Assembly (NCBI GenBank): GCA_964352905.1
Contig: CAYGTS010000083.1
Span: forward strand, 1-11,874
Direction of reading: 5' to 3'
Source of the DNA: CAYGTS01 sp964352905
GTDB taxonomy: Bacteria > Pseudomonadota > Gammaproteobacteria > JAHCLG01
DNA length: 11,874 nt
In this document: positions 1-6,560 of the stretch, piece after piece
How the letters are laid out: every line of letters begins with the position of its first letter
Position numbering within the stretch: position 1 is the first letter of the stretch
Notes under the pieces: model-generated
Databases searched by the model: none
The model's input: the letters and a program-made list of their open reading frames with translations, nothing else
What the model was told of the DNA's origin: nothing
Translations under genes and position numbers: made by a program

Positions 1-107
1 GCGCAGTGTATGAGTTATACATGAGCATTTCGATAAAAGATTTTCGCCGTTTTTGCCTCAAATCTGACCGTTCTTGAGTTATTCAACATCTCGCCGGGAA
101 TTACTGA
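1..107 (+). repeat. Mosaic repeat copy A (modules X + Y)
   Basis: Positions 1-53 (module X) match the reverse complement of 719-771 with only a few differences. Positions 54-107 (module Y) match 992-1045 with one difference (position 91) and match the reverse complement of the last 53 bases of the window, again with that one difference. The copy faces inward toward the gene at 127-564 and ends 19 bp beyond its stop codon. Its true left end is probably outside the window. No reading frame or transposase is visible in it, so it resembles a MITE-like or other non-autonomous repeat. Confidence 0.85.
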
Positions 108-126
108 TTGGGAGAAGACCTTCACC

Positions 127-564
127 CTAATCGATTATGCCTAAAAAAATGTTCTCTGGATAACGATGAAAGCTACAAGTAATAGGTGGATACTTTTTAT
201 CAGGTTGGTAATGGTGGTGGTAAATCCAGGTTTTGCTGTTTGTTAAAGCATTATACTGCAAAGAGCAAAGTTTATACTCGTTGGCACGAATTGAGATGTT
301 AATTAAATTTTTTTGTGCAGTGGGTGGGTAAATATACATAGCGGTAATATGATCACGACTAGATAATGTTCCATGAGTGATTGATTTAGTATCCATGTAG
401 GGATCTTCACAACAAGAATAGTTAAACGAGATTTTTATTGATGAATTTTTTAGATCAGTATAAACCTGTGAGATTACTACAGGATACCCTGTTGTAATTT
501 TAGCAGCACACATAAGTGGTAACATGAATAACATAACAGCAGCTTTAATTTTTTTAGACATCAT
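127..564 (-). CDS. Small secreted protein of unknown function, carried between inverted repeats
   Basis: I do not recognise the family. The 145-residue product begins with a typical signal peptide: lysines at residues 4, 5 and 7, a hydrophobic core at about 8-18, and a likely cleavage after Cys-Ala-Ala at 19-21. The mature part of about 124 residues has four cysteines (51, 52, 100, 130), which could form disulfides in the periplasm or outside the cell, and a His-rich patch (HHH at 116-118). A good AGGGG Shine-Dalgarno precedes two adjacent ATGs (564 and 561), and either could start. The gene is the only one inside a pair of inverted repeats: copy B lies upstream and copy A 19 bp past the stop. 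That setting suggests cargo acquired with the repeats. Being a chance ORF is unlikely given the signal peptide and ribosome site. No function can be assigned. Confidence 0.7.
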   Translation of the reverse strand: MMSKKIKAAVMLFMLPLMCAAKITTGYPVVISQVYTDLKNSSIKISFNYSCCEDPYMDTKSITHGTLSSRDHITAMYIYPPTAQKNLINISIRANEYKLCSLQYNALTNSKTWIYHHHYQPDKKYPPITCSFHRYPENIFLGIID

Positions 565-650
565 TTTCCCCTATCAATGTATTGCTATTAAGTGCTCTTT
601 TTCACAAATTCAGATTTTAACCCCATAGCCCCACAATCTATTTTGCAATC

Positions 651-771
651 GTAACTGCTCACTCCGTAGCTGGGAACGCTCTGATCCCCGCTTATCAAGA
701 GGACTGGTGTTTGGGCTAAAAACGGCGAAAATCTTTTATCGAAATACTCATTTATAACTCATAAACTGCGC
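651..771 (-). repeat. Mosaic repeat copy B (modules X + Z), inverted relative to copy A
   Basis: Read on the minus strand, this has module X (771-719), then module Z through about 651. It is about 90% identical over some 90 bases to 11243-11332 upstream of hipB, sharing cctcttgataagcgggg and gctacggagtgag. With copy A it forms inverted repeats facing inward around the gene at 127-564. That gene is read away from this copy, starting 87 bp downstream of its inner end. Confidence 0.85.
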
Positions 772-915
772 TTTCTCAAAAATATTTTTGTAGTTGTTCA
801 CCAAATATGAGCGCTCTTGGTAAATTCACAATTAAATTTACTGAATAGTTACATCAAAAGCGTATATTCACTCAGTAATTCCCGGTGTAGCGAGGAACAG
901 CCATATTTGGGCAAT
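772..915. repeat. Gene-free interval with degenerate pieces of the same repeat family
   Basis: No plausible gene is present between 565 and 1048. Within this part, 798-812 (caaatatgagcgctc) resembles 3280-3294. On the minus strand, 913-868 reads like a Z-type start (cccaaatatggctgttcctc) fused to a Y-type end (accgggaattactga). These look like older, rearranged copies. They show that the Y and Z modules are variants of one unit with a variable middle. Confidence 0.6.
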
Positions 916-916
916 C

Positions 917-988
917 TCACATTAAAAACACTAAAAAATGTGCTCATTTATTATGTGTAAAGCGCGTGTTTTAGTGCTTTTAATGTGA
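917..988. repeat. 20-bp inverted repeat with 32-base loop
   Basis: The left arm at 917-936 (tcacattaaaaacactaaaa) is the reverse complement of the right arm at 969-988 with one mismatch. The hairpin ends three bases before repeat copy 992-1045. No T-run follows on either strand, so it is not a standard intrinsic terminator. It could be a separate small MITE-like insertion, or the solo ends of an element that has lost its centre. Confidence 0.75.
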
Positions 989-991
989 CCT

Positions 992-1045
992 TGCCTCAAA
1001 TCTGACCGTTCTTGAGTTATTCAACATCACGCCGGGAATTACTGA
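992..1045 (+). repeat. Mosaic repeat, solo module Y
   Basis: This 54-bp copy matches 54-107 with one difference. Its first 53 bases are an exact reverse complement of 11822-11874. It ends three bases before the sixA stop codon. Unlike copy A it lacks module X next to it; the hairpin at 917-988 occupies that place. Confidence 0.9.
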
Positions 1046-1048
1046 TAT

Positions 1049-1534
1049 TCACTGGGGATACTCAAAAAATAATAAGTTACTCTTGTTTGGCGTAATCTCC
1101 GCCCAATGTTCAACGGCAAATTCAAAACCAGCAATGCTACAGGTTGGCATGTCATTAACTTGGTTGTTGCTGAAAAAACAGGCCACTTGAGCAAAGGTAG
1201 GATTATGTCCAAAAAACATCACCTGCGAATAACGATCATCGAGTTCTTTGATCAGATCAATTAATTCATCAGCATCTAATAAATAAAGGCGTTTATCGGT
1301 TTCAATATTAGCACGTGGATAAGCTATTTTTTCTGCCACAATTTGGCAGGTGGCTGCGGCTCTGGTAGCAGGTGAGGTTACGATAAGATCAGGTGTGATG
1401 TCATGCTGCTTGAGTGTTAGGCCTATATTTTCCGCATCATTTTCACCGCGTTGGGTTAAACGACGCTCAATATCGAGTTCACCCGATTTTTGTGAATTCG
1501 ATTTAGCATGGCGCATTAAGAAAAACGTTTTCAT
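1049..1534 (-). CDS. sixA: SixA-family phosphohistidine phosphatase
   Basis: This 161-residue protein belongs to the histidine phosphatase (phosphoglycerate-mutase-like) superfamily. It has the N-terminal RHAKS motif, with the phospho-accepting His9 and Arg8, Arg58 in SPATRA, and the second catalytic His110 in GHNP. Short SixA proteins remove phosphate from histidine on phosphotransfer or PTS proteins; the target here is unknown. Length and motif spacing fit SixA, and no membrane segment or signal peptide is seen. The start at 1534 is supported by AAGGA about 7 bases upstream. It is divergent from the lysine-tailed gene at 1587. The stop codon lies only three bases from repeat module Y, so the last few residues may differ from the ancestral C-terminus. 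The family call is secure; the symbol is by family only. Confidence 0.87.
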   Translation of the reverse strand: MKTFFLMRHAKSNSQKSGELDIERRLTQRGENDAENIGLTLKQHDITPDLIVTSPATRAAATCQIVAEKIAYPRANIETDKRLYLLDADELIDLIKELDDRYSQVMFFGHNPTFAQVACFFSNNQVNDMPTCSIAGFEFAVEHWAEITPNKSNLLFFEYPQ

Positions 1535-1556
1535 ATGATGTCCTTGAGGTTATACT
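1528..1556 (+). promoter_or_regulatory. Probable sigma-70 promoter for the gene at 1587
   Basis: TTTTCA at 1528-1533, a 17-base spacer and TATACT at 1551-1556 lie 30 bases upstream of the start codon, and AGGAGA at about 1576-1581 gives a strong ribosome site. The -35 box overlaps the sixA start codon. The same boxes and spacing occur before hutU. Confidence 0.5.
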
Positions 1557-1586
1557 GCAAATTAATTTAATTATAGGAGAAAACCC

Positions 1587-1955
1587 ATGCCTCGTGCAAA
1601 AACTTCTGCGAGCCAGAAACCGGCTCAGGATAAAACTGCCAAAGCCGAAATAAACGTATTAAAAAAACAGTTGCAAGAATTAAAAGCTGCGCATAAAAAA
1701 GAACTCAACCTAATTAAGACAGAAATCGAAGCTAAAATGTATGTTGCCGCTGAAGCAGCTTACGATGCAGGCTTTAATGATGCCTTGGATGAGTTGGAAA
1801 ACTTCACCCAAGCACGCGATAAATATTTGTTAACGTGCGAAGCTAAGTTTGAAAAAGACTATGCTGCGCAATTATCAAAAAAGGCAGCAGGCAAAAAAAC
1901 GAAAAAAACCGCTAAAAAAAAGACTGCCAAAAAAGCAACTAAGAAAAAAGCGTAG
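1587..1955 (+). CDS. Coiled-coil protein with histone-H1-like lysine/alanine tail
   Basis: The 122-residue product has three parts. Residues 1-20 are basic and probably disordered. Residues 20-55 are a charged, heptad-like helix suited to a coiled coil, followed by a helical stretch to about 95. The tail at 98-122 is almost only Lys, Ala and Thr, with repeated KKTAKK-like units. Such tails resemble the C-terminal domains of histone H1 and bacterial H1-like proteins that bind DNA or RNA non-specifically. A nucleoid or nucleic-acid role is inference; the central domain is not recognised. There is one cysteine (84), no signal peptide and no membrane segment. The ribosome site AGGAGA is strong. 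The esterase gene starts 9 bases after the stop, suggesting one transcript. Confidence 0.78.
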   Translation: MPRAKTSASQKPAQDKTAKAEINVLKKQLQELKAAHKKELNLIKTEIEAKMYVAAEAAYDAGFNDALDELENFTQARDKYLLTCEAKFEKDYAAQLSKKAAGKKTKKTAKKKTAKKATKKKA

Positions 1956-1964
1956 CCTAGCACG

Positions 1965-2966
1965 ATGATTCAATGGCTAGAATTTTCATCTAAGGCGATT
2001 AAAGACTTTCCAATGGGTGATCCGCATCAACGCACATTCCCAGTGTACTTGCCGCCTAATTACGAAGCCAAGCGCAAACAACCTTATCCTGTGGTTTTTA
2101 TTCTTTCGGGCTTTGGATCGCGTTCTGCTAAACTAGTTTGGGAAGATTCTGCGTATCGTGAACCGTTACCTGTGAAATTTGATCAAGCGATCATGCAAGG
2201 TGATTTGCCAGAAGTGATTCTGGTGTTTCCTGATAGTGTTTCCAAATTAGGTTGTAGCCAATATGTTAATTCGCCAGCAATTGGGAATTACATGGATTAT
2301 TTATGTGATGAAATCGTGACGTTGATCGATGAAAATTTTAATACCCATGCTAGCCGCGATTTTCGTGGTGTGGCGGGCCATTCCAGCGGTGGTTTTGGCG
2401 CGTTAATTTTTGGCTTAATGCGCCCAGATCGTTTTCGCTACCTGTGTTCATCTGCGGGGGATAGCTTTTATGCAGCGAGCCTACTCAGTGGTGTAAATAA
2501 TGCCATTATTCAGATCGAAAAGCATGGTAGTGTACCAGCATTTTTAGACTGGTTTTTTAGTTTACCTAATCCAGATAATGCTGGGAGTGATGCGTTTATG
2601 GCGTTGCTGGTGCTGGCTATGGCGCCGTGCTTTGCCCCTAACTTAAACAATAAACCACTCCTTGGTGATGTGTTTTTTGATCTGAAAACCGGTGCGATTA
2701 TTGAGGAAGTTTGGCAAAAATATTTAGCCTGGGATCCTGTTTACATGGTGGATAAACATGTTGATAATTTAAAACAATTAAAGTGGATCCATTTAGAAGC
2801 CGGTGCGCAAGATGAATATGCCTTACAATTAGGTCACCGCCAAATTGCGGCAAAACTTACGCAACACAAGATTAACTATCGCTTAGATGAATACCCAGGT
2901 AAACACGGCGGTCATCATTGGCGTTATGTTGAGCGTGTGAAGTTAATGTTGCAGCAAATGGTTTAG
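1965..2966 (+). CDS. Alpha/beta-hydrolase esterase (esterase D / S-formylglutathione-hydrolase-like fold)
   Basis: The 333-residue protein fits the putative esterase family (PF00756 type). It has an early strand PYPVVFILSGFG (40-51), the nucleophile elbow GHSSGG with Ser140, a likely acid at Asp283 in GAQDEY, and the catalytic His in GGHHW (His317). Members cleave carboxylic or thio esters such as S-formylglutathione, acyl-siderophores or mycolyl esters; the substrate here cannot be told. The segment 165-260 is longer and more hydrophobic than in compact esterase D enzymes and may form a lid. No signal peptide is seen, so it is probably cytoplasmic. The start lies 9 bases after the preceding stop and has a weak ribosome site, suggesting translational coupling. 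Its end overlaps the convergent gene at 2963-3199 by four bases. Confidence 0.85.
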   Translation: MIQWLEFSSKAIKDFPMGDPHQRTFPVYLPPNYEAKRKQPYPVVFILSGFGSRSAKLVWEDSAYREPLPVKFDQAIMQGDLPEVILVFPDSVSKLGCSQYVNSPAIGNYMDYLCDEIVTLIDENFNTHASRDFRGVAGHSSGGFGALIFGLMRPDRFRYLCSSAGDSFYAASLLSGVNNAIIQIEKHGSVPAFLDWFFSLPNPDNAGSDAFMALLVLAMAPCFAPNLNNKPLLGDVFFDLKTGAIIEEVWQKYLAWDPVYMVDKHVDNLKQLKWIHLEAGAQDEYALQLGHRQIAAKLTQHKINYRLDEYPGKHGGHHWRYVERVKLMLQQMV

Positions 2967-3199
2967 CCTTTGTCGTTATTTTGATCGCTTGAATCTTTTT
3001 GGTTCTTGTTTGCTTGTTCTTTCTCAAATGATTCTTTACGCTTTGCTTTATAATCACTTGCAATTTCAGTGACACTCTTTTTAATGTCCTTGAATAATTT
3101 ACCCGCCATGCTTGTGACCTCATCTAGACTTGGCATTTTAGAGGGTGCTTTTTTTTCAGTATTATCTGGTTGCTGTGGCTTTTTGTCATCGTCACTCAT
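2963..3199 (-). CDS. Small highly charged hypothetical protein
   Basis: The 78-residue product is very rich in Lys, Asp, Glu, Gln and Asn. A short amphipathic helix at about 24-55 (around SLDEVTSMAGKLFKDIKK) sits between disordered, charged ends. There is no signal peptide, cysteine or catalytic motif. It is more than a chance frame: AGGAAA lies about 6 bases before the ATG, and an extended -10 (TG-T-TATAGT) lies further upstream. It overlaps the convergent esterase stop by four bases, a common tight arrangement. The alternative frame at 2872-3123 on the same strand runs well into the esterase gene and is not favoured. Function is unknown. Confidence 0.65.
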   Translation of the reverse strand: MSDDDKKPQQPDNTEKKAPSKMPSLDEVTSMAGKLFKDIKKSVTEIASDYKAKRKESFEKEQANKNQKDSSDQNNDKG

Positions 3200-3229
3200 G
3201 GTGTTTTCCTAATATACTAATCTTTAAAC

Positions 3230-3238
3230 ACTATAACA
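3230..3238 (-). promoter_or_regulatory. Extended -10 promoter for the small charged protein
   Basis: On the minus strand TG, one base, then TATAGT runs from 3238 to 3230, about 30 bases before the start codon at 3199. No clear -35 box is seen, which an extended -10 element can tolerate. Confidence 0.4.
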
Positions 3239-3259
3239 ATTTTCGGTCATCTAAGAAAT

Positions 3260-3317
3260 GATTTTCGCCGTTTTTAGCTCAAATATGGGCGTTCCCATCT
3301 ACAGGGTGAATAGTTAC
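3260..3317 (+). repeat. Mosaic repeat copy D (short X-Z form) upstream of hutU
   Basis: It starts with gattttcgccgtttttagc, as in copies B and C, and ends with gtgaatagttac, matching the ends of copies B and C (gtgagcagttac, gtgagtagttcc). About 35 bases of the middle are missing compared with those copies. It points toward hutU, as copy C points toward hipB and copy B toward the gene at 127-564. Confidence 0.7.
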
Positions 3318-3324
3318 CATGATT

Positions 3325-3353
3325 TTTTCAAAATTAACAATTACTGTTATACT
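3325..3353 (+). promoter_or_regulatory. Promoter of the hutUH operon
   Basis: TTTTCA at 3325-3330, a 17-base spacer and TATACT at 3348-3353, with TG at 3345-3346 forming an extended -10. The predicted transcript start near 3360 lies after the in-frame ATG at 3319 and before the ATG at 3385. This supports 3385 as the hutU start. The promoter begins just 8 bases past repeat copy D. Confidence 0.6.
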
Positions 3354-3384
3354 GCAATCGTCATTCATAAAAGGAACTAAAAAT

Positions 3385-5061
3385 ATGGATAATTACAATG
3401 CATTCGACTCAACTCGTCGTATCCAAGCCCCGCGTGGTAACCAACTTACTGCTAAATCTTGGTTAACTGAAGCACCATTACGCATGCTACAACATAACCT
3501 TGAACAAGATGTAGCTGAAAATCCTGCAGAATTAATTGTTTATGGTGGAATTGGTAAGGCCGCACGCAATTGGCAATGCTTCGATAAAATTATCGCGGTG
3601 CTAACAGAGTTAAACGATGATGAAACCTTACTCGTGCAATCTGGTAAACCAGTGGGTGTTTTTAAAACACATGTTGATGCGCCACGTGTGTTAATTGCCA
3701 ACTCAAATCTGGTACCACATTGGGCAACCTGGGATCATTTCCATGAATTAGATCAAAAAGGCTTAATGATGTTTGGCCAAATGACCGCAGGTTCGTGGAT
3801 TTATATTGGTAGCCAGGGGATTGTGCAAGGAACCTATGAAACCTTTGTTTCAATGGCGGAGCAACATTTTAAGCATGATTTAAGCGGTAAATGGATTTTA
3901 ACGGCAGGTTTGGGTGGTATGGGTGGTGCGCAACCGCTTGCAGCAACCATGGCTGGTGCATCGATGCTTGCGATAGAGTGTGATCCCTTGCGTATTCAAC
4001 GACGGATTGAAAGTGGGTACTGTGATGTTGCAGCCAAGGATCTAGATGAGGCGCTTGCGATTGTTCAGCAAGCTTGCGCCAAGAAAAAAGCTATTTCAGT
4101 TGCGTTATGCGCAAATGCTGCAGCAATTTATCCTGAATTGGTTAAACGTGGTATTAAGCCCGATGCTGTGACCGATCAAACCAGTGCGCATGATCCCTTG
4201 AATGGTTATTTGCCCTTAGATTTTAGCTTAGAACAAGCTAAGAAAATGCGTATCAGTGATCCACAAGCGGTGATCAAAGCAGCCAAAAAATCGATGGCGA
4301 TCCAAGTTAAAGCCATGCTTGATTTTCATCAGCAAGGTATTCCCGTTTTTGATTACGGTAACAACATTCGGCAAATGGCATTGGAAGAAGGTGTTCGCAA
4401 TGCCTTTGATTTCCCTGGGTTTGTGCCAGCGTATATCCGCCCCTTATTTTGCCAAGGCATTGGTCCTTTTCGTTGGGTGGCCTTATCTGGTGAGCCGGAA
4501 GATATTTATAAAACCGATGAAAAAGTGAAGCATTTAATGCAACACGATAAACACTTGGTCAATTGGCTTAATCTGGCTAAACAAAAAATTCAATTCCAAG
4601 GTTTACCGAGTCGTATTTGTTGGCTAGGTCTTGCTGATCGTGCGCGCATTGGTTTGGCGTTTAATGATATGGTGGCCAGTGGTGAACTATCAGCACCGAT
4701 TGTGATTGGGCGCGATCATTTAGATTCAGGCTCGGTTGCTAGTCCCAATCGTGAAACAGAAGCCATGTTAGATGGCAGTGATGCAGTTTCAGATTGGCCG
4801 ATTTTAAATGCCTTATTAAATACCGCAAGTGGCGCGACTTGGGTGAGTTTTCACCATGGTGGTGGGGTTGGTATGGGCTTTTCACAACATGCCGGTTTCG
4901 TGATTGTATGTGATGGTAGTGAACAAGCCGCACAGCGCATTCAACGCGTATTAACCAATGATCCAGCAACGGGTGTGATGCGCCATGCTGATGCTGGTTA
5001 TGAGATTGCAAAACAATGCGCGCGCGCTAACCATTTAAATCTACCAATGATGGATGAATAA
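3385..5061 (+). CDS. hutU: Urocanate hydratase (urocanase)
   Basis: HutU adds water to urocanate to give 4-imidazolone-5-propionate, the second step of histidine breakdown, using tightly bound NAD+ in the cytoplasm. From this start the protein has 558 residues, close to the usual length of about 556. Visible family features are GGIGKAARNW near 54-63, the NAD-binding GLGGMGGAQP (175-184), YGNNIR (324-329), FCQGIGPFRW (355-364), the active-site Cys412 in SRICWLG, and HHGGGVGMG (490-498). The start at 3385 has AAGGAA nine bases upstream and matches family length. The upstream in-frame ATG at 3319, next to the repeat, would add 22 atypical residues. hutH follows after two bases. No hutI, hutG or hutC regulator is nearby. 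Confidence 0.97.
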   Translation: MDNYNAFDSTRRIQAPRGNQLTAKSWLTEAPLRMLQHNLEQDVAENPAELIVYGGIGKAARNWQCFDKIIAVLTELNDDETLLVQSGKPVGVFKTHVDAPRVLIANSNLVPHWATWDHFHELDQKGLMMFGQMTAGSWIYIGSQGIVQGTYETFVSMAEQHFKHDLSGKWILTAGLGGMGGAQPLAATMAGASMLAIECDPLRIQRRIESGYCDVAAKDLDEALAIVQQACAKKKAISVALCANAAAIYPELVKRGIKPDAVTDQTSAHDPLNGYLPLDFSLEQAKKMRISDPQAVIKAAKKSMAIQVKAMLDFHQQGIPVFDYGNNIRQMALEEGVRNAFDFPGFVPAYIRPLFCQGIGPFRWVALSGEPEDIYKTDEKVKHLMQHDKHLVNWLNLAKQKIQFQGLPSRICWLGLADRARIGLAFNDMVASGELSAPIVIGRDHLDSGSVASPNRETEAMLDGSDAVSDWPILNALLNTASGATWVSFHHGGGVGMGFSQHAGFVIVCDGSEQAAQRIQRVLTNDPATGVMRHADAGYEIAKQCARANHLNLPMMDE

Positions 5062-5063
5062 AA

Positions 5064-6560
5064 ATGTCGCAAAAAATGACCTTAATCCCAGGACAACTTG
5101 ATTTAACATTATTAACCACATTTTTAAATAATGACGTTACGCTCAAACTCGATTCTGATGCGCATGCCAATATTCACGCATCAGTGGCAACGGTTGCGAA
5201 GGTCATTGCTGATCACAAAACAGTTTACGGCATTAACACAGGCTTTAGTCGTTTAGCTAATACGCGTATTTCAGAAAATGACATTATTGATTTGCAACGT
5301 CGTATTGTGCTCTCGCATGCTTGTGGCTGCGGTGAATTATTAAGTGATGAAATTGTGCGTTGTATTTTAATCTTGAAAATAAATTCTCTAAGCCTAGGTT
5401 ATTCTGGCATTCGTTTAGAAGTTATTGAAGCCTTAATTACACTATTAAATTTAAAATTATACCCGTGTGTGCCATCACAGGGTTCAGTCGGTGCTTCAGG
5501 TGATTTAGCGCCGCTGGCGCACATTGCGGCTGTCTTATTAGGTTATGGCCATGTGCGTTATCAGGGGCAAATTATTTGTGCCAAAGAAGCGCTAGCGATA
5601 GCGAAATTACCGATCATGCAATTACAGGCGAAAGAAGGTTTGGCCTTATTAAATGGCACGCAAGTTTCAACCGCGATTGCACTCATAGCGTTACTAAAAA
5701 GTAAACAACTATTGCACCAAGCGATTGTGATTGGCGCGCTGGCAACCGATGCAGCGCTGGGCAGTCATGTTCCTTTTGATGAACGCATTGCAGAAATTCG
5801 TAACCAACAAGGACAAATAATCGTTGCGCAACAATTTCGTGAACTATTAGCCGGAAGTGAAATAAAAAAATCGCATCAACATTGTGAGCGCGTGCAAGAT
5901 CCCTATTGCTTGCGTTGCCAACCGCAAGTGTTGGGCGCATGTTACGATCAAATTAACTTTGTCGAAACGATTTTAATGCGTGAAGCGAATAACGTGTCGG
6001 ATAATCCGTTAGTTTTTAGTGAAGCAAATGAAATTTTATCTGGTGGTAATTTTCATGCCGAACCGGTGGCCATGGCTGCTGATAATTTAGCCTTAGCGAT
6101 TGCTGAAATAGGTAGTATATCAGAACGCCGTTTTGCGCTATTAAACGATGCTAATTTTAGTGGGTTGCCAATGTTTTTAGTAGCAAATCCAGGTTTGAAT
6201 TCTGGGTTTATGATCGCACAAACCACGGCCGCAGCTTTAGCGAGTGAAAATAAAGCGTTAGCGCACCCGCGTAGTGTTGATAGCATTCCAACCGGAGCCA
6301 ATCAAGAAGATCATGTGAGCATGGCAACCGGTGCCGCGTTACGTTTGCATAGCATGTTACAAAACAGCCAAACAGTATTAGCGTTAGAATTATTAGCCAC
6401 ATGCCAAGCAATTGATTTACGTAAACCGTTAACAACATCAATACTGTTACAAAAAGTAGTGAGTAATGTTCGCAAAGAAATTCCGTTTTACGATCAAGAT
6501 CGTTTCTTTGCAACGGATATTCAAAAAGCGTTAAGGATGGTTAAGGATAATCAACTGTAG
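5064..6560 (+). CDS. hutH: Histidine ammonia-lyase (histidase)
   Basis: HutH deaminates L-histidine to urocanate and ammonia, feeding HutU. The 498-residue protein has the family's full length. It carries the Ala144-Ser145-Gly146 triad in GSVGASGDLAPLAH that cyclises to the MIO electrophile, the active-site tyrosine region YGINTGFS (55-62), and the conserved NPLVF and GGNFH segments (about 314-331). It belongs to the aromatic amino acid lyase family; histidase rather than phenylalanine or tyrosine lyase is supported by the adjoining hutU. The start is two bases after the hutU stop, indicating a bicistronic message with coupled translation; a second ATG at 5076 is possible. The last 20 bases overlap the 3' end of the convergent comF gene. 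Confidence 0.96.
   Translation: MSQKMTLIPGQLDLTLLTTFLNNDVTLKLDSDAHANIHASVATVAKVIADHKTVYGINTGFSRLANTRISENDIIDLQRRIVLSHACGCGELLSDEIVRCILILKINSLSLGYSGIRLEVIEALITLLNLKLYPCVPSQGSVGASGDLAPLAHIAAVLLGYGHVRYQGQIICAKEALAIAKLPIMQLQAKEGLALLNGTQVSTAIALIALLKSKQLLHQAIVIGALATDAALGSHVPFDERIAEIRNQQGQIIVAQQFRELLAGSEIKKSHQHCERVQDPYCLRCQPQVLGACYDQINFVETILMREANNVSDNPLVFSEANEILSGGNFHAEPVAMAADNLALAIAEIGSISERRFALLNDANFSGLPMFLVANPGLNSGFMIAQTTAAALASENKALAHPRSVDSIPTGANQEDHVSMATGAALRLHSMLQNSQTVLALELLATCQAIDLRKPLTTSILLQKVVSNVRKEIPFYDQDRFFATDIQKALRMVKDNQL

Noticed and set aside
127..564. Lipoprotein signal at Cys19
   Set aside because: The residues before it (Pro-Leu-Met) do not form a proper lipobox; ordinary cleavage after Ala20-Ala21 fits better.
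1..1045. CRISPR array or iteron-type origin from the repeated units
   Set aside because: Copies are few, unevenly spaced, in both orientations and contain no regular spacers; no cas or rep gene is near.
1350..1538. 62-residue plus-strand frame inside sixA
   Set aside because: Fully antisense to sixA, whose catalytic motifs are intact; no ribosome site.
2872..3123. 83-residue minus-strand frame overlapping the esterase end
   Set aside because: Overlaps the better-supported frame at 2963-3199, which has a Shine-Dalgarno and an extended -10; the product has no recognisable feature.
3662..5011. Antisense and alternate-frame ORFs within hutU (3662-3853, 4319-4528, 4739-5011)
   Set aside because: Shadows of the strongly conserved hutU frame.
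5683..6513. Minus-strand ORFs within hutH (5683-5940, 6053-6301, 6208-6513)
   Set aside because: Antisense shadows of hutH without start signals or recognisable domains.
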